Shown here: in pieces, positions 52,437 through 61,164 of the stretch
How the letters are laid out: each line of letters begins with the position of its first letter
How positions within the stretch are numbered: the stretch's first letter is position 1
Assembly (NCBI GenBank): GCA_027459485.1
Contig: DAIDIG010000001.1
Location: 62,001 to 126,000, forward strand
DNA length: 64,000 nucleotides
DNA from: Bdellovibrionales bacterium
GTDB lineage: Bacteria; Bdellovibrionota; Bdellovibrionia; Bdellovibrionales; UBA1609
Direction of reading: 5' to 3'
Program-made: the position numbers and the translations under genes
Notes under the pieces: model-generated
What the model was told of the DNA's origin: nothing
The model's input: only the letters and a program-made list of their open reading frames with translations
The model's database searches: none

Positions 52437-53207
52437 ATGTGCTTCACGATGAAAAAAACTCCCGCTCTCCAAAATACACTGATTTATTCGGATGGAGCCT
52501 GTTCCGGTAACCCCGGGCCGGGAGGGTGGGGTGCCATTATTATAAAACCTGAAGGTACTGTTCAAGAATTAGGCGGCGGTGAATTGGGCACAACGAACAA
52601 CCGCATGGAATTGACCGGCGCGATTATGGCACTTCGTGAAGTTGCCGCCGAATCGAGACCCGTCGAATTTTACACGGATTCTACCTACGTCATTCGGGGT
52701 ATTACGCAATGGATTTGGGGTTGGCGTAAACGGGGGTGGAAGAACGCGCAAGGCGAAGACGTACTTAATCGAGATTTGTGGGAGGCCCTTGGGCGGCTAA
52801 TCTCGGCTCGAAAAAAGGACTCAGCGGTCGTCTGGCATTATGTGCGCGGCCATCGCGGTACGGCGGGCAATGAAAGGTGCGATGAGATTGCCGTCGCTTA
52901 CAGCAAGAAAAAATGGGTAGACCTTTATCATGGTCCGCTTCTTCAGTATTCGGTGCCCGTCTATGATTTGCCGGAAGATGAACCTTTACCGGAAATGAAA
53001 CCACGGGCAGAAAAAGTGGCGCCCTACTCCTACTTGAGTCTGGTTCACGGTGAAGTGTGGCGACACCGGGACTGGCCGTCTTGCGAGCGCAGAGTCAAGG
53101 GGCAGCCTAATGCAAAATTCAAAAAGGCCATGGGGCCCGAAGATGAATCTGCCATTCTTACCGAATGGAATGTACCCTCAACTGTCACGATCCGCGAAAA
53201 CAAATAG
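52437..53207 (+). CDS. rnhA: Ribonuclease HI with C-terminal hybrid-binding domain
   Basis: 256 aa. The RNase HI core shows YSDGACSGNPGPGGWG (Asp19), NNRMELTGA (Glu58), YTDSTYV (Asp81) and the last Asp149 in HRGTAGNERCDEIA. It cuts the RNA of RNA-DNA hybrids. After the core, residues about 205-255 contain WPSCERRVKG and KFKKAM, matching the RNase H1 hybrid-binding/viroplasmin domain, which in eukaryotic RNase H1 and many bacterial forms is N-terminal. ATG at 52449 is an alternative start; neither has a clear ribosome site. Confidence 0.88.
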   Translation: MCFTMKKTPALQNTLIYSDGACSGNPGPGGWGAIIIKPEGTVQELGGGELGTTNNRMELTGAIMALREVAAESRPVEFYTDSTYVIRGITQWIWGWRKRGWKNAQGEDVLNRDLWEALGRLISARKKDSAVVWHYVRGHRGTAGNERCDEIAVAYSKKKWVDLYHGPLLQYSVPVYDLPEDEPLPEMKPRAEKVAPYSYLSLVHGEVWRHRDWPSCERRVKGQPNAKFKKAMGPEDESAILTEWNVPSTVTIRENK

Positions 53208-53251
53208 ATTCGTCTTAGCTTCACAATGTATGATAAATTAATTGTTCAACC

Positions 53252-54109
53252 ATGAGTGGCAAAATGGAACGTAAAAAGATTTTTATTATTCTCGGCGTCT
53301 TGTTATCGGTCATCGTGCTTTATTTTGGCTACCAAGCGATCATGTACGTATCGACAGATGATGCGCAAATTGATGGGCACTCGGTATTGCTGGCCGCGAA
53401 AGTCGGCGGGTACGTTACGGCTGTGCACGTGATCGACGGTCAAAAAGTAAAAAAAGGCGAAGTGCTTGTTGAAATTGATGACCGCGATTACAAAAACACT
53501 CTCGATCAAGAGCAGGCGGATCTCGACGCGATTCAGGTGAACCTGCAAGACGCTCAGCGAAACTTCAACCGATTATCCGAATTGTTTAAAAACGGCGCGG
53601 TCTCGCGCCAGCAGTACGATAACGCTTCGGCCGCGTATTTCAGCGCGAAAGCCAAATTCGACGCAATGACCGCGCAAGTCGCGCAAGCGAAACTCAATTT
53701 AGAAAATACAAAAATCATGGCGCCGGATGACGGCATTATCGCCAGAACTTCCGTTGAGGTCGGGCAACTCGCGAGCCCCGGCGTACCCCTCGTCGGTTTC
53801 GTCGACTCAACAGAGAGATGGGTGACCGCCAACTTTAAAGAAACGCAACTGTCGGGCATCCGCCCTGGAGCTAAGGCTGACCTGAGTGTAGACGCCATTT
53901 CGTCCGAAACATTTCACGGTCGTGTCGATTCGCTTAGTAGCGCCACAGGCGCAACTTTTAGTTTACTACCGCCAGATAACGCCACCGGCAATTTTACGAA
54001 AGTGGTGCAGCGGGTACCGGTGCGGATTTCACTGCCTGGTTTGACCCGTCATCAAATAGAGGAGTTGCGGGTCGGGCTTTCTGTCATCGTCAAAGTGCAC
54101 AAACACTAG
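53252..54109 (+). CDS. HlyD/EmrA-family periplasmic adaptor protein
   Basis: 285 aa. An N-terminal membrane anchor (IFIILGVLLSVIVLYFGYQAI) is followed by STDDAQIDGHSVLLAAKVGGYV, the typical EmrA opening, then lipoyl halves around a coiled-coil hairpin (EQADLDAIQVNL to KLNLENTKIMAPDDG) and a barrel domain. It would link the inner-membrane exporter encoded next to an outer-membrane channel. It is slightly shorter than E. coli EmrA (390 aa) because the hairpin is short. Confidence 0.88.
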   Translation: MSGKMERKKIFIILGVLLSVIVLYFGYQAIMYVSTDDAQIDGHSVLLAAKVGGYVTAVHVIDGQKVKKGEVLVEIDDRDYKNTLDQEQADLDAIQVNLQDAQRNFNRLSELFKNGAVSRQQYDNASAAYFSAKAKFDAMTAQVAQAKLNLENTKIMAPDDGIIARTSVEVGQLASPGVPLVGFVDSTERWVTANFKETQLSGIRPGAKADLSVDAISSETFHGRVDSLSSATGATFSLLPPDNATGNFTKVVQRVPVRISLPGLTRHQIEELRVGLSVIVKVHKH

Positions 54110-54123
54110 CACCTGGAAAATAA

Positions 54124-55698
54124 ATGACGACACTGAGTCGCCAATCTAAACTTATCATATTTGTCGCTGTTTTGGCGTCGATGCTCGAGATTATCGACAC
54201 GTCAATCGTGAACGTCGCGCTCCCCACAATGATGGGCAATCTTGGTGCCACCCTCGAAGATATCAGTATGGTGGTAACGGGTTACGTCGTGGCGAATGCT
54301 ATCGTGTTGCCGGCTTCAGCATGGTTGGGCGAGACATTTGGGCGCCGCCGTTACTATCTGGGGTGTATACTGATTTTCACTGCGGCATCGGTGGCGTGTG
54401 GTCTGGCGCCGAATTTGGTTTTTTTGACGATTTTTCGAATTGTACAGGGCTTGGCCGGCGGCGCGTTGCTGCCGACGTCGCAAACTCTTTTGTATGAACA
54501 GTTCCCACCCGAAGAGGCCGGTACGGCCGGCGCACTGTTCGGGATGAGCGTCATGATCGGCCCGGCGCTCGGTCCGGTCATTGGCGGGTATTTGACGGAC
54601 CACTTCGGATGGCGCGCAATTTTCAATATCAATTTGCCACTTGGGATCATCGCCTTTTTTGCTGGGCTTTTGTGCATTTTCGACCGGGAATCAAAAGAAA
54701 ATCGCGCCCAAAGAGATTTCGATGCCCTCGGGCTTGGGCTTCTGATTGCGGGCATTGGGTGTCTGCAGTTCATGCTCGAACGCGGCCAGGCCGACGATTG
54801 GTTTTCTTCTACGGCGATTACAATGTGCGCGGCCGTAGCGATGGTAGCAATACCGACATTTATTTGGTGGGAGCTTCGAGTGAAACATCCCATAATCAAC
54901 TTGCGATTATTCAAATATTCGTGCGTTCGTAATGGTGTTTTGTTGGTGGCGGCGCTGGGGCTTTTTTTATACGGCCTCGTCTTTGTGCTCCCAGTATTTT
55001 TAACGCGCACATTTAATTACGATGCGACTCAAATCGGAGAACTATTTATACCAGGTTCGATCATTACCATGATGATGATGCCGTTCATCGGCAAGCTCAT
55101 GCAGCGACGGACAAATCCAAAGATCCTGATTTTCATCGGGCTGGTTTCGCTCGAAGTGTGTATGTTGATCATCACCAACTTTTCTCCACTGACATCTAAA
55201 TGGAGTTTGCTAGATATGCTCTACGTGCGGGGTTTTGGTCTCGCCTTTTTGTTCGTGCCGATCAATGCCTCGATCATGAGTCAGTTCGTCGCGCCTGAAA
55301 TGGGCGAGGTGTCAGGCTTGATGAATCTATTTAGACAGCTCGGCGGCAGCATGGGGATTGCTCTCATTGCCACACTCATGTCGTCGAAGATGAGTCAAAA
55401 TTATGCGGATTTGGCGAGCCGCGTGACATTGCTCAGTTCGCCGGGGCGGCAGGCATTTTTTCAATCGACAGCGGCAATGTCCTCGAAGATGAATGATTTG
55501 GTCGGATGGTCCGTGCATCATCGAGCGGCGCTGCAGCTTTTGCAATTTCGCGTCTTGAATCAGGCCTTCATGCTCACGTTTTTACAGCTCATGTGGATCA
55601 TCATGGGAATTTTTGCGCTCTCGCTAATTCCGCTTTGGATGTTAACGTATCACCGGACGCCCAATGCTCGTGGAGGAGCTGCGACAGGCGCGCATTAG
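54124..55698 (+). CDS. DHA2-family MFS efflux pump (EmrB-like)
   Basis: 524 aa with about 14 hydrophobic segments. ASMLEIIDTSIVNVALPTMMGNLGAT is the EmrB/DHA2 start, and GETFGRRRYYLGC, GLAGGALLPTSQTL and GPALGPVIGGYLTD are the MFS A, B-like and C motifs. It uses proton motive force to expel drugs or fatty acid-like toxic compounds together with the adaptor encoded 14 bases upstream. No regulator of the MarR type is adjacent. Confidence 0.92.
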   Translation: MTTLSRQSKLIIFVAVLASMLEIIDTSIVNVALPTMMGNLGATLEDISMVVTGYVVANAIVLPASAWLGETFGRRRYYLGCILIFTAASVACGLAPNLVFLTIFRIVQGLAGGALLPTSQTLLYEQFPPEEAGTAGALFGMSVMIGPALGPVIGGYLTDHFGWRAIFNINLPLGIIAFFAGLLCIFDRESKENRAQRDFDALGLGLLIAGIGCLQFMLERGQADDWFSSTAITMCAAVAMVAIPTFIWWELRVKHPIINLRLFKYSCVRNGVLLVAALGLFLYGLVFVLPVFLTRTFNYDATQIGELFIPGSIITMMMMPFIGKLMQRRTNPKILIFIGLVSLEVCMLIITNFSPLTSKWSLLDMLYVRGFGLAFLFVPINASIMSQFVAPEMGEVSGLMNLFRQLGGSMGIALIATLMSSKMSQNYADLASRVTLLSSPGRQAFFQSTAAMSSKMNDLVGWSVHHRAALQLLQFRVLNQAFMLTFLQLMWIIMGIFALSLIPLWMLTYHRTPNARGGAATGAH

Positions 55699-55779
55699 CT
55701 GGACGTTACCCCAGGATCTTGGTCTGGAGCTTCTAAGCCTCGACTCATGGGCTCGCGCTCTGAGGCCGATAAACATGGC

Positions 55780-56196
55780 ATGGAAGACGCAAAACCAAAA
55801 GATACGATTCTTATCGCTGAAGACTCAATTCCAAATCAAAAAATATTGCAGCATCTACTCGTGAAGCTCGGCTTTGACGTGATTGCGTGCAACAACGGTG
55901 CTGAAGCATGGGGCAAAATTAAAGATCAAGAAACAAAAAATCTCGTCGGCATTTTTTCTGACATGATGATGCCGGAGCTCGATGGGCTATCGCTCCTAAA
56001 GAAATTGCGCGCCGAAGACAAATTCAAAGAACTGCCGTTCGTTTTTATATCGGCCGTATCTGACAAAGACCAAATTATTGCGGCGAAGTCGCTTAAGGTA
56101 AACGGCTATATTTTAAAACCGGTCACGTTCGATAAAGTGCTGACGAAATTGAAACAGCTTTTTCCGGATCGGGTATTTCCGAAGCTAGCCGCTTAA
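55780..56196 (+). CDS. Single-domain response regulator (CheY-like)
   Basis: 138 aa from the ATG at 55780; the ATG at 55747 would add 11 residues. Receiver domain only: TILIAEDS (acidic pair), phospho-acceptor Asp61 in FSDMMMPELDG, Ser/Ala at FISAVS and the lysine in GYILKPVTF. With no output domain it probably acts by binding a partner. The HDOD and PAS-kinase genes follow directly, and the kinase is its likely phosphodonor. Confidence 0.88.
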   Translation: MEDAKPKDTILIAEDSIPNQKILQHLLVKLGFDVIACNNGAEAWGKIKDQETKNLVGIFSDMMMPELDGLSLLKKLRAEDKFKELPFVFISAVSDKDQIIAAKSLKVNGYILKPVTFDKVLTKLKQLFPDRVFPKLAA

Positions 56197-56222
56197 TTGC
56201 CGGGTAGGGAAGGTCACTGAAC

Positions 56223-57149
56223 GTGGGCGCCATCGTCATAAACACGCCAAAACTCGTAAAGAGGCTCGACGAAATTCCTTCATTGCCTTCGGTCGTCTAC
56301 GAATTGAGCCGCGTGATTAACGACCCCATGTCATCGACCAAAGACGTTGAGCGAATCATGTCGCAAGATATCGGCATGACGACAAAAGTGTTGAAGCTCG
56401 CGAACTCGGCCTACTATGCAATCCCCGGCGGCGTCACAAGCCTATCGCGCGCTATCGCGTTTATCGGGTTTGATACGGTTCATCAGTTGGTGCTTTCTGC
56501 GTCGATCATAAGCGCCCTTGACGTAAAGGCCGGGGCAAAATTCGATATCTCTGAATTTTGGAAGCACTCCATCGCCGTTGCGATCGCGAGTGAAACGATC
56601 GCGAAGCACATAGCCCACCCGACGCCGTCGGATCTCTTTACCTGCGGGCTCGTTCACGACATGGGCAAAGTGGCCCTTTATATCGCCGAGCCGGACGCAT
56701 TGACTCAACTGAGTGAGCTTGCGACGTCGTCGAATAAAACCTTTTACAATATCGAGCTGGAGCAAGGTGTCACTCCGCACAGTGAAATCGGCCGGTTGCT
56801 AGCCGAGAGGTGGCAATTGCCGAAATCGCTACAAGCGGCCATTCGATTCCACCACGTGGGCGAGATAGGGCGACGGGCGGACCTCTCATCGGATTTCAAT
56901 CAAACGGTCGATATCGTGATGCTGGCCAATTTACTTATCCACGCCCTCAAATTCGGTAACAGTGGGCATAGGTCCATAGAGGGAGCTCCGGTTGAACTTC
57001 TCAACCGTCTGCACATCCACCAGGTAGCGGACATGCCAGTTATCATTAGAAAAATCAAATTTCAGCTCGAGCAAGGCTCCGATTTCATCAAAATGATTGC
57101 CGGTCAGGACGGTGGCGCTGAGGCGACAGGCGCGCGAAAGGTTTCATGA
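56223..57149 (+). CDS. HDOD domain signalling protein
   Basis: 308 aa. LDEIPSLPSVVYELSRVINDP, IGMTTKVLKLANSAYYAIPGG and SRAIAFIGFDTVHQLVLSASI form the HDOD signature. The HD-superfamily metal residues are partly kept (LVHDMGKVAL, RFHHVGEIGR), but HDOD proteins are generally not phosphodiesterases. They act as signalling adaptors, often in chemotaxis or c-di-GMP pathways. The GTG start lies 26 bases after the receiver gene; its end overlaps the kinase (ATGA). Confidence 0.88.
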   Translation: MGAIVINTPKLVKRLDEIPSLPSVVYELSRVINDPMSSTKDVERIMSQDIGMTTKVLKLANSAYYAIPGGVTSLSRAIAFIGFDTVHQLVLSASIISALDVKAGAKFDISEFWKHSIAVAIASETIAKHIAHPTPSDLFTCGLVHDMGKVALYIAEPDALTQLSELATSSNKTFYNIELEQGVTPHSEIGRLLAERWQLPKSLQAAIRFHHVGEIGRRADLSSDFNQTVDIVMLANLLIHALKFGNSGHRSIEGAPVELLNRLHIHQVADMPVIIRKIKFQLEQGSDFIKMIAGQDGGAEATGARKVS

Positions 57150-58351
57150 GCGCGAAACCGAAAATGCCGTCGCCTGAGATTTATCGTATCATCGTGCAAG
57201 AGGCGACGATGGCGATCCTTGTCGTTAAATCCGACGGTGGTTTTATGTATGCCAATCAGTTGGCGCGCGACCTTTTCGAACTGCCGTTTGAGGCCGACAT
57301 AGCAAAATACCGCGTCGAGCAATTGTTTCCGACCTCCACGAGTGACAAGCGGAGCAAGACATTGAGCGGAGATATCCTTGAATTGCAAGGGCTCATTCAA
57401 GAGATTCTCGTTCGAAAAATAAACGGGCAGAACTTTTTTGCTACGATCGGCATTAAACACGTCGAAATCGAAGGGGATAAAATTCTTCTTTTGATGGTTC
57501 AAGATGTTACGCGACAAAAAAAACTGCAAAGAGAAATCACTGAAAAGCAATCGGCGATTCATCAGGCTTACCAGGAGCTACTCCATCAAAATAAACAGCT
57601 GAAAGATCTCGATGTGGCGAAAAACCGCTTTATCGCCACCACCACGCATGAGTTGCGAACACCGCTTTCTGCGATCGTCGCGTCAGCTGAAATTTTGAAA
57701 CTGAAACTTTACGACACGACAGAACAGCTCGATGAGTTTGCGGAGATGATCTACAACCAAGGTCAGCACATGCTGGATCTCGTTAATGACATCCTCGATT
57801 TTGCGAAAATTCAGGCTAACCGAATGGACTATTTTATCGAACAGCGTGATCTCAAGACGCTGGTTAAAAACGCGGTGGAAGGTCTCGCGGTGATGGCCGA
57901 AGCCGCAAGCGTCTCGATTTCTTTTGTCGAACCGGCTTTTGATACGCATTGCTATTACGATGACCTTCGCATGCGGCAAATTGCTGCCAACATTATTAAT
58001 AACGCGATTAAATACAATCATGCCGGCGGCCGCGTTGAAGTGTTTTTCGTCCAGAATGGGGCGATGATCGAAATGCATGTGATAGATACCGGCCCCGGTA
58101 TTGCCGAGAGCGACAGAGAAAAAATATTCAATGAGTTTGAAACTCTGGGTAAAATTGCCAACCACTCCAAGGGTACCGGGCTTGGCATGCCGATTAGTCA
58201 GCGCATGATTCGAGCCATGGGTGGTGATATCTACTTCAACAGTACGGTCGGCGTCGGCACTGAGTTTTGGATCACCGTCCCGAAAGAAAAGATATTGGCT
58301 GACGAGAATTATCGCTCGCGTCCCGACTCGACCGGTGATCTCGCCGCCTAG
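57146..58351 (+). CDS. PAS-domain sensor histidine kinase (cytosolic)
   Basis: 401 aa without membrane segments. A PAS domain (about 12-125; TMAILVVKSDGGFMYANQLA to VQDVTRQKKLQ) is joined by a coiled coil to the HisKA region IATTTHELRTPLSAI (His168) and a HATPase domain (NIINNAIKYN, DTGPGIAE, GTGLGMPISQ). As a soluble sensor it may detect an internal ligand or redox signal. It forms a unit with the receiver and HDOD genes. Confidence 0.92.
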   Translation: MSAKPKMPSPEIYRIIVQEATMAILVVKSDGGFMYANQLARDLFELPFEADIAKYRVEQLFPTSTSDKRSKTLSGDILELQGLIQEILVRKINGQNFFATIGIKHVEIEGDKILLLMVQDVTRQKKLQREITEKQSAIHQAYQELLHQNKQLKDLDVAKNRFIATTTHELRTPLSAIVASAEILKLKLYDTTEQLDEFAEMIYNQGQHMLDLVNDILDFAKIQANRMDYFIEQRDLKTLVKNAVEGLAVMAEAASVSISFVEPAFDTHCYYDDLRMRQIAANIINNAIKYNHAGGRVEVFFVQNGAMIEMHVIDTGPGIAESDREKIFNEFETLGKIANHSKGTGLGMPISQRMIRAMGGDIYFNSTVGVGTEFWITVPKEKILADENYRSRPDSTGDLAA

Positions 58352-58423
58352 TAAACACAATCTACGGCTTGGTACCTTTTTGTGTCGCTAAGGTATCATC
58401 TTTAATGATAAATTCAGCCCTAT

Positions 58424-59314
58424 ATGAAAAACGGAAACTGGACGGCGGCCGCAGAGCTGCTTCTTGCCACCTCGATCTGGGGTTTTGGCTTCACGGCAAC
58501 TATTTGGGCTCTTCGCGCCTTTGATACGGTCACCATCACCATCGGCCGATTTTCTATCGCTTTTGTTATCGGTGCCATAATACTGATGCTGAGCCCAGGC
58601 CTTCGCCATCATTTCAATCGACGTACGTTTCGCATGAGTCTGTGGCCTGGGATATTACTTGGCCTCACATTGGTTTTACAGACGTGGGGTCTCGAATACA
58701 CATCGGCTACGAACAGCAGTTTTATCACCACTCTCTATGTTGTCTTCGTTCCGCTGATCGAAGTCGCCTTTTTGCGAAAGCCTAAAATCGGGGTGTTCCA
58801 TTTTTTATGGGTTGCGGTGGCCTTGATCGGCACCGGTTTGATGGTGAATCTTCATCTCGGGCATTTTAGTGAGGGTGACATGCTCACACTCGCCTGTTCA
58901 GTTACCGCCGGGTTGCAAATCGTTATTATTGGCCGTGATAGTCGCCAGATTGAATCACCTTTTGCCTACAATACCTTTCAAAGTTTTTGGGCGAGCTTGA
59001 TCGGCCTCTTATTTTTACCGATTTATCCGCAGCACTATATTCGTCACGCAGATTGGCGCGCGCTTGTGGGAGTGGTCTCGCTCACCCTCGGCTCGACACT
59101 GTTCGCATTCTTTCTTCAAGTTCGCGCGCAGAAGACGCTGCCAGCTTCGATCGCTAGCCTACTCTGTTTGCTCGAATCGCCGTTTGCTTCGCTGTTCGCG
59201 TTCTTTTTAATCGACGAAAAAATCACAGGTCTTCAGCTGGTCGGCGGTTTTCTTATATTTCTGTCTGCTTTAGGGGCGACGATGAGTGGCTTTGCCGCTC
59301 AAGGTAACGGATAA
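58424..59314 (+). CDS. EamA/DMT-family transporter
   Basis: 296 aa with about ten hydrophobic helices arranged as two EamA repeats: ELLLATSIWGFGFTATIWALR and later LRAQKTLPASIASLLCLLESPFASLFAFFLIDEKI, the conserved second-repeat end. DMT carriers export or import metabolites such as amino acids; the substrate cannot be told. Its 3' end overlaps the convergent ATP-grasp gene by 62 bases. Confidence 0.88.
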   Translation: MKNGNWTAAAELLLATSIWGFGFTATIWALRAFDTVTITIGRFSIAFVIGAIILMLSPGLRHHFNRRTFRMSLWPGILLGLTLVLQTWGLEYTSATNSSFITTLYVVFVPLIEVAFLRKPKIGVFHFLWVAVALIGTGLMVNLHLGHFSEGDMLTLACSVTAGLQIVIIGRDSRQIESPFAYNTFQSFWASLIGLLFLPIYPQHYIRHADWRALVGVVSLTLGSTLFAFFLQVRAQKTLPASIASLLCLLESPFASLFAFFLIDEKITGLQLVGGFLIFLSALGATMSGFAAQGNG

Positions 59315-60158
59315 TCTCTTCGGCGACGTTGATATCGGTTGTGGATTCGATGCCTTCAAGACCCGGCGACGAATTCACTTCAAGAACCATCGGCCCATGT
59401 TTGGAACGAATGATATCGACGCCCGCAACTCGAAGCCCTAAATCGCGAGAGGCACGGACTGCAATTTTGCGCTCTTGATCGGTGATTTTAACTTTTTGGG
59501 CTGAACCGCCGCGGTGTACATTAGAGCGAAAATCGCCTTTGGCGGCTTTGCGAAGCATCGCCGCTGCAACCTTGTCGCCCACTACGAAAAGGCGCAGATC
59601 GCACCCACGGGCCTCGCCGATAAAATCTTGCACTAGGATATCCGATCGTAAACCGCAAAATGCCTGAATGACCGACTCTGCGGCTTTTCGCGTGCGCGTG
59701 AGAACAACTCCCAAACCCTGGGTGCCTTCGACGAGCTTTACAACAAGGGGCGTGCCCCCGACGACGTCGATCAAGCCGCCCACATCATTTGTGGAATGCG
59801 ATGAGCCTGTATCGGGAATCATAAAACCCTTACGGGCCAATGTTTGTAGAGCGCGCAATTTATCTCGTGAGCGCGTGATACCGAGAGACGAGTTCATGCA
59901 AAAAGTTTTCATTATCTCGAATTGGCGCACGACCGCCGCGCCGAAAAACGTATGCGAAGCGCCCACACGCGGGATCACGGCATCAAAGTCGTTGAGCTCG
60001 CGTCCGCCATAAAAAATCGTACATTCTTTCGGGGTTAGCTTCAGGTAACAGCGCAGGTAATTTACAAGCTCGACCCTATGGCCGCGCTTTTCGGCTTCAA
60101 AAACGATGCGACGATTCGAATAATTATTTGGGTTAGTTGTTAAAATGCCGATTTTCAT
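59253..60158 (-). CDS. rimK: RimK-like ATP-grasp ligase
   Basis: 301 aa, same length as E. coli RimK. MKIGILTTNPNNYSNRRIVFEAEKRGH, DAVIPRVGAS, LVVKLVEGTQGLGVVL (ATP-grasp lid), LVQDFIGEARGCDLRLFVVG and MVLEVNSSPGLEGIE (metal ligands) match the RimK subgroup that adds glutamate to proteins such as ribosomal protein S6 or makes peptide-like products. The family is sure and the exact substrate is not. It is the last of three minus-strand genes after the phosphorylase and cystathionine synthase, with a 33-base gap. Confidence 0.85.
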   Translation of the reverse strand: MKIGILTTNPNNYSNRRIVFEAEKRGHRVELVNYLRCYLKLTPKECTIFYGGRELNDFDAVIPRVGASHTFFGAAVVRQFEIMKTFCMNSSLGITRSRDKLRALQTLARKGFMIPDTGSSHSTNDVGGLIDVVGGTPLVVKLVEGTQGLGVVLTRTRKAAESVIQAFCGLRSDILVQDFIGEARGCDLRLFVVGDKVAAAMLRKAAKGDFRSNVHRGGSAQKVKITDQERKIAVRASRDLGLRVAGVDIIRSKHGPMVLEVNSSPGLEGIESTTDINVAEEIIRYLERQSHSSSPLKQTEI

Positions 60159-60191
60159 AAAGAGCCTGAAGCCTTTTGGTAATAGCTCGAG

Positions 60192-61139
60192 TCAAAAGTT
60201 ATTTCTTTTCAGCCATTCATCGTCCAAGAATTTCGACATGTAATTGCGAACGCCGTCGGGGACGAGCACGACGAGGTTTTGCCCCTTTTTCAGAGACGGC
60301 GCGCAGGCAAACGCCGCTTGCAAGGCCGAGCCGGTCGAGCCTCCGCAAAGAATTCCTTCTTCGCAAATCATCCGCCGCGCGAGCCGGAACGTATCGCGAT
60401 CATTGGTCTTTACCCAGCGATCGACCTTCACGTTTTTCATAACATTCGGGATGAAATCGTAACCAATGCCTTCAACCGCATAAGATTTCACTTCACCCGG
60501 GCCGGCCAGGATTGAGCCTTCGGGGTCAGCACCAACAATTTGAATCTTGGCATTTTCTTCTTTCAAGCGATCGGCTACACCGGCAAGGGTGCCACCCGTC
60601 CCTGCGCCGATCACCACCATGTCCACTTTACCGTTCAAATCTTCAAGAATTTCAGCGGCCGTCGTCTCATAGTGAACGCGTGGGTTATCGTCGTTGCCGT
60701 ATTGGTCGAGAATGTGCGCGTTCGGCAATTCTTTTTGCAATTTCCGCGCGACGCTGATGTGACTTTCGGGCGCATCATAGGCCGCTTCGGTGGGAGTGCG
60801 AATGATCTTGGCACCGAGCGCCTCAATCACCACCTGTTTTTCGCGGCTCATTTTTTCAGGCATGGTGATAATAACCTTGTAGCCGAGAACAGCGCCCGCG
60901 AGCGCAATACCGATGCCGGTGTTGCCTGAAGTTGCTTCGATCAATGTGTCGCCGCGTTTGACTCGCCCTGATTTCTCGGCTTCAAGCACCATGCGGTATG
61001 CGATTCGATCTTTGACCGATCCGCCTGGATTAAAAAATTCGCATTTTGCCCACATTGTGCATTCAAATTCTTTGCCAATGCGATTGAGGCGGACAAGTGG
61101 AGTGCGCCCGATCGTTTCAAGAATATTATTGTAAATCAT
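60192..61139 (-). CDS. Cystathionine beta-synthase (eukaryotic-type core, no regulatory domain)
   Basis: 315 aa, fold-type II PLP enzyme. KCEFFNPGGSVKDRIAYRM holds the PLP Lys43 and SGNTGIG (71-77) the phosphate loop. The fingerprints MPEKMSREKQ, DPEGSILAGP, YAVEGIGYDFIP, GGSTGSA and VRNYMSKFLDDEW follow cystathionine beta-synthase rather than the CysK/CysM branch. The haem-binding N-terminus and C-terminal CBS pair of animal enzymes are absent. It would join serine and homocysteine for cysteine synthesis; a cysteine synthase side activity is possible. Confidence 0.85.
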   Translation of the reverse strand: MIYNNILETIGRTPLVRLNRIGKEFECTMWAKCEFFNPGGSVKDRIAYRMVLEAEKSGRVKRGDTLIEATSGNTGIGIALAGAVLGYKVIITMPEKMSREKQVVIEALGAKIIRTPTEAAYDAPESHISVARKLQKELPNAHILDQYGNDDNPRVHYETTAAEILEDLNGKVDMVVIGAGTGGTLAGVADRLKEENAKIQIVGADPEGSILAGPGEVKSYAVEGIGYDFIPNVMKNVKVDRWVKTNDRDTFRLARRMICEEGILCGGSTGSALQAAFACAPSLKKGQNLVVLVPDGVRNYMSKFLDDEWLKRNNF

Positions 61140-61164
61140 TTTAGCCCCGCAGTTTCGGCAGAGC

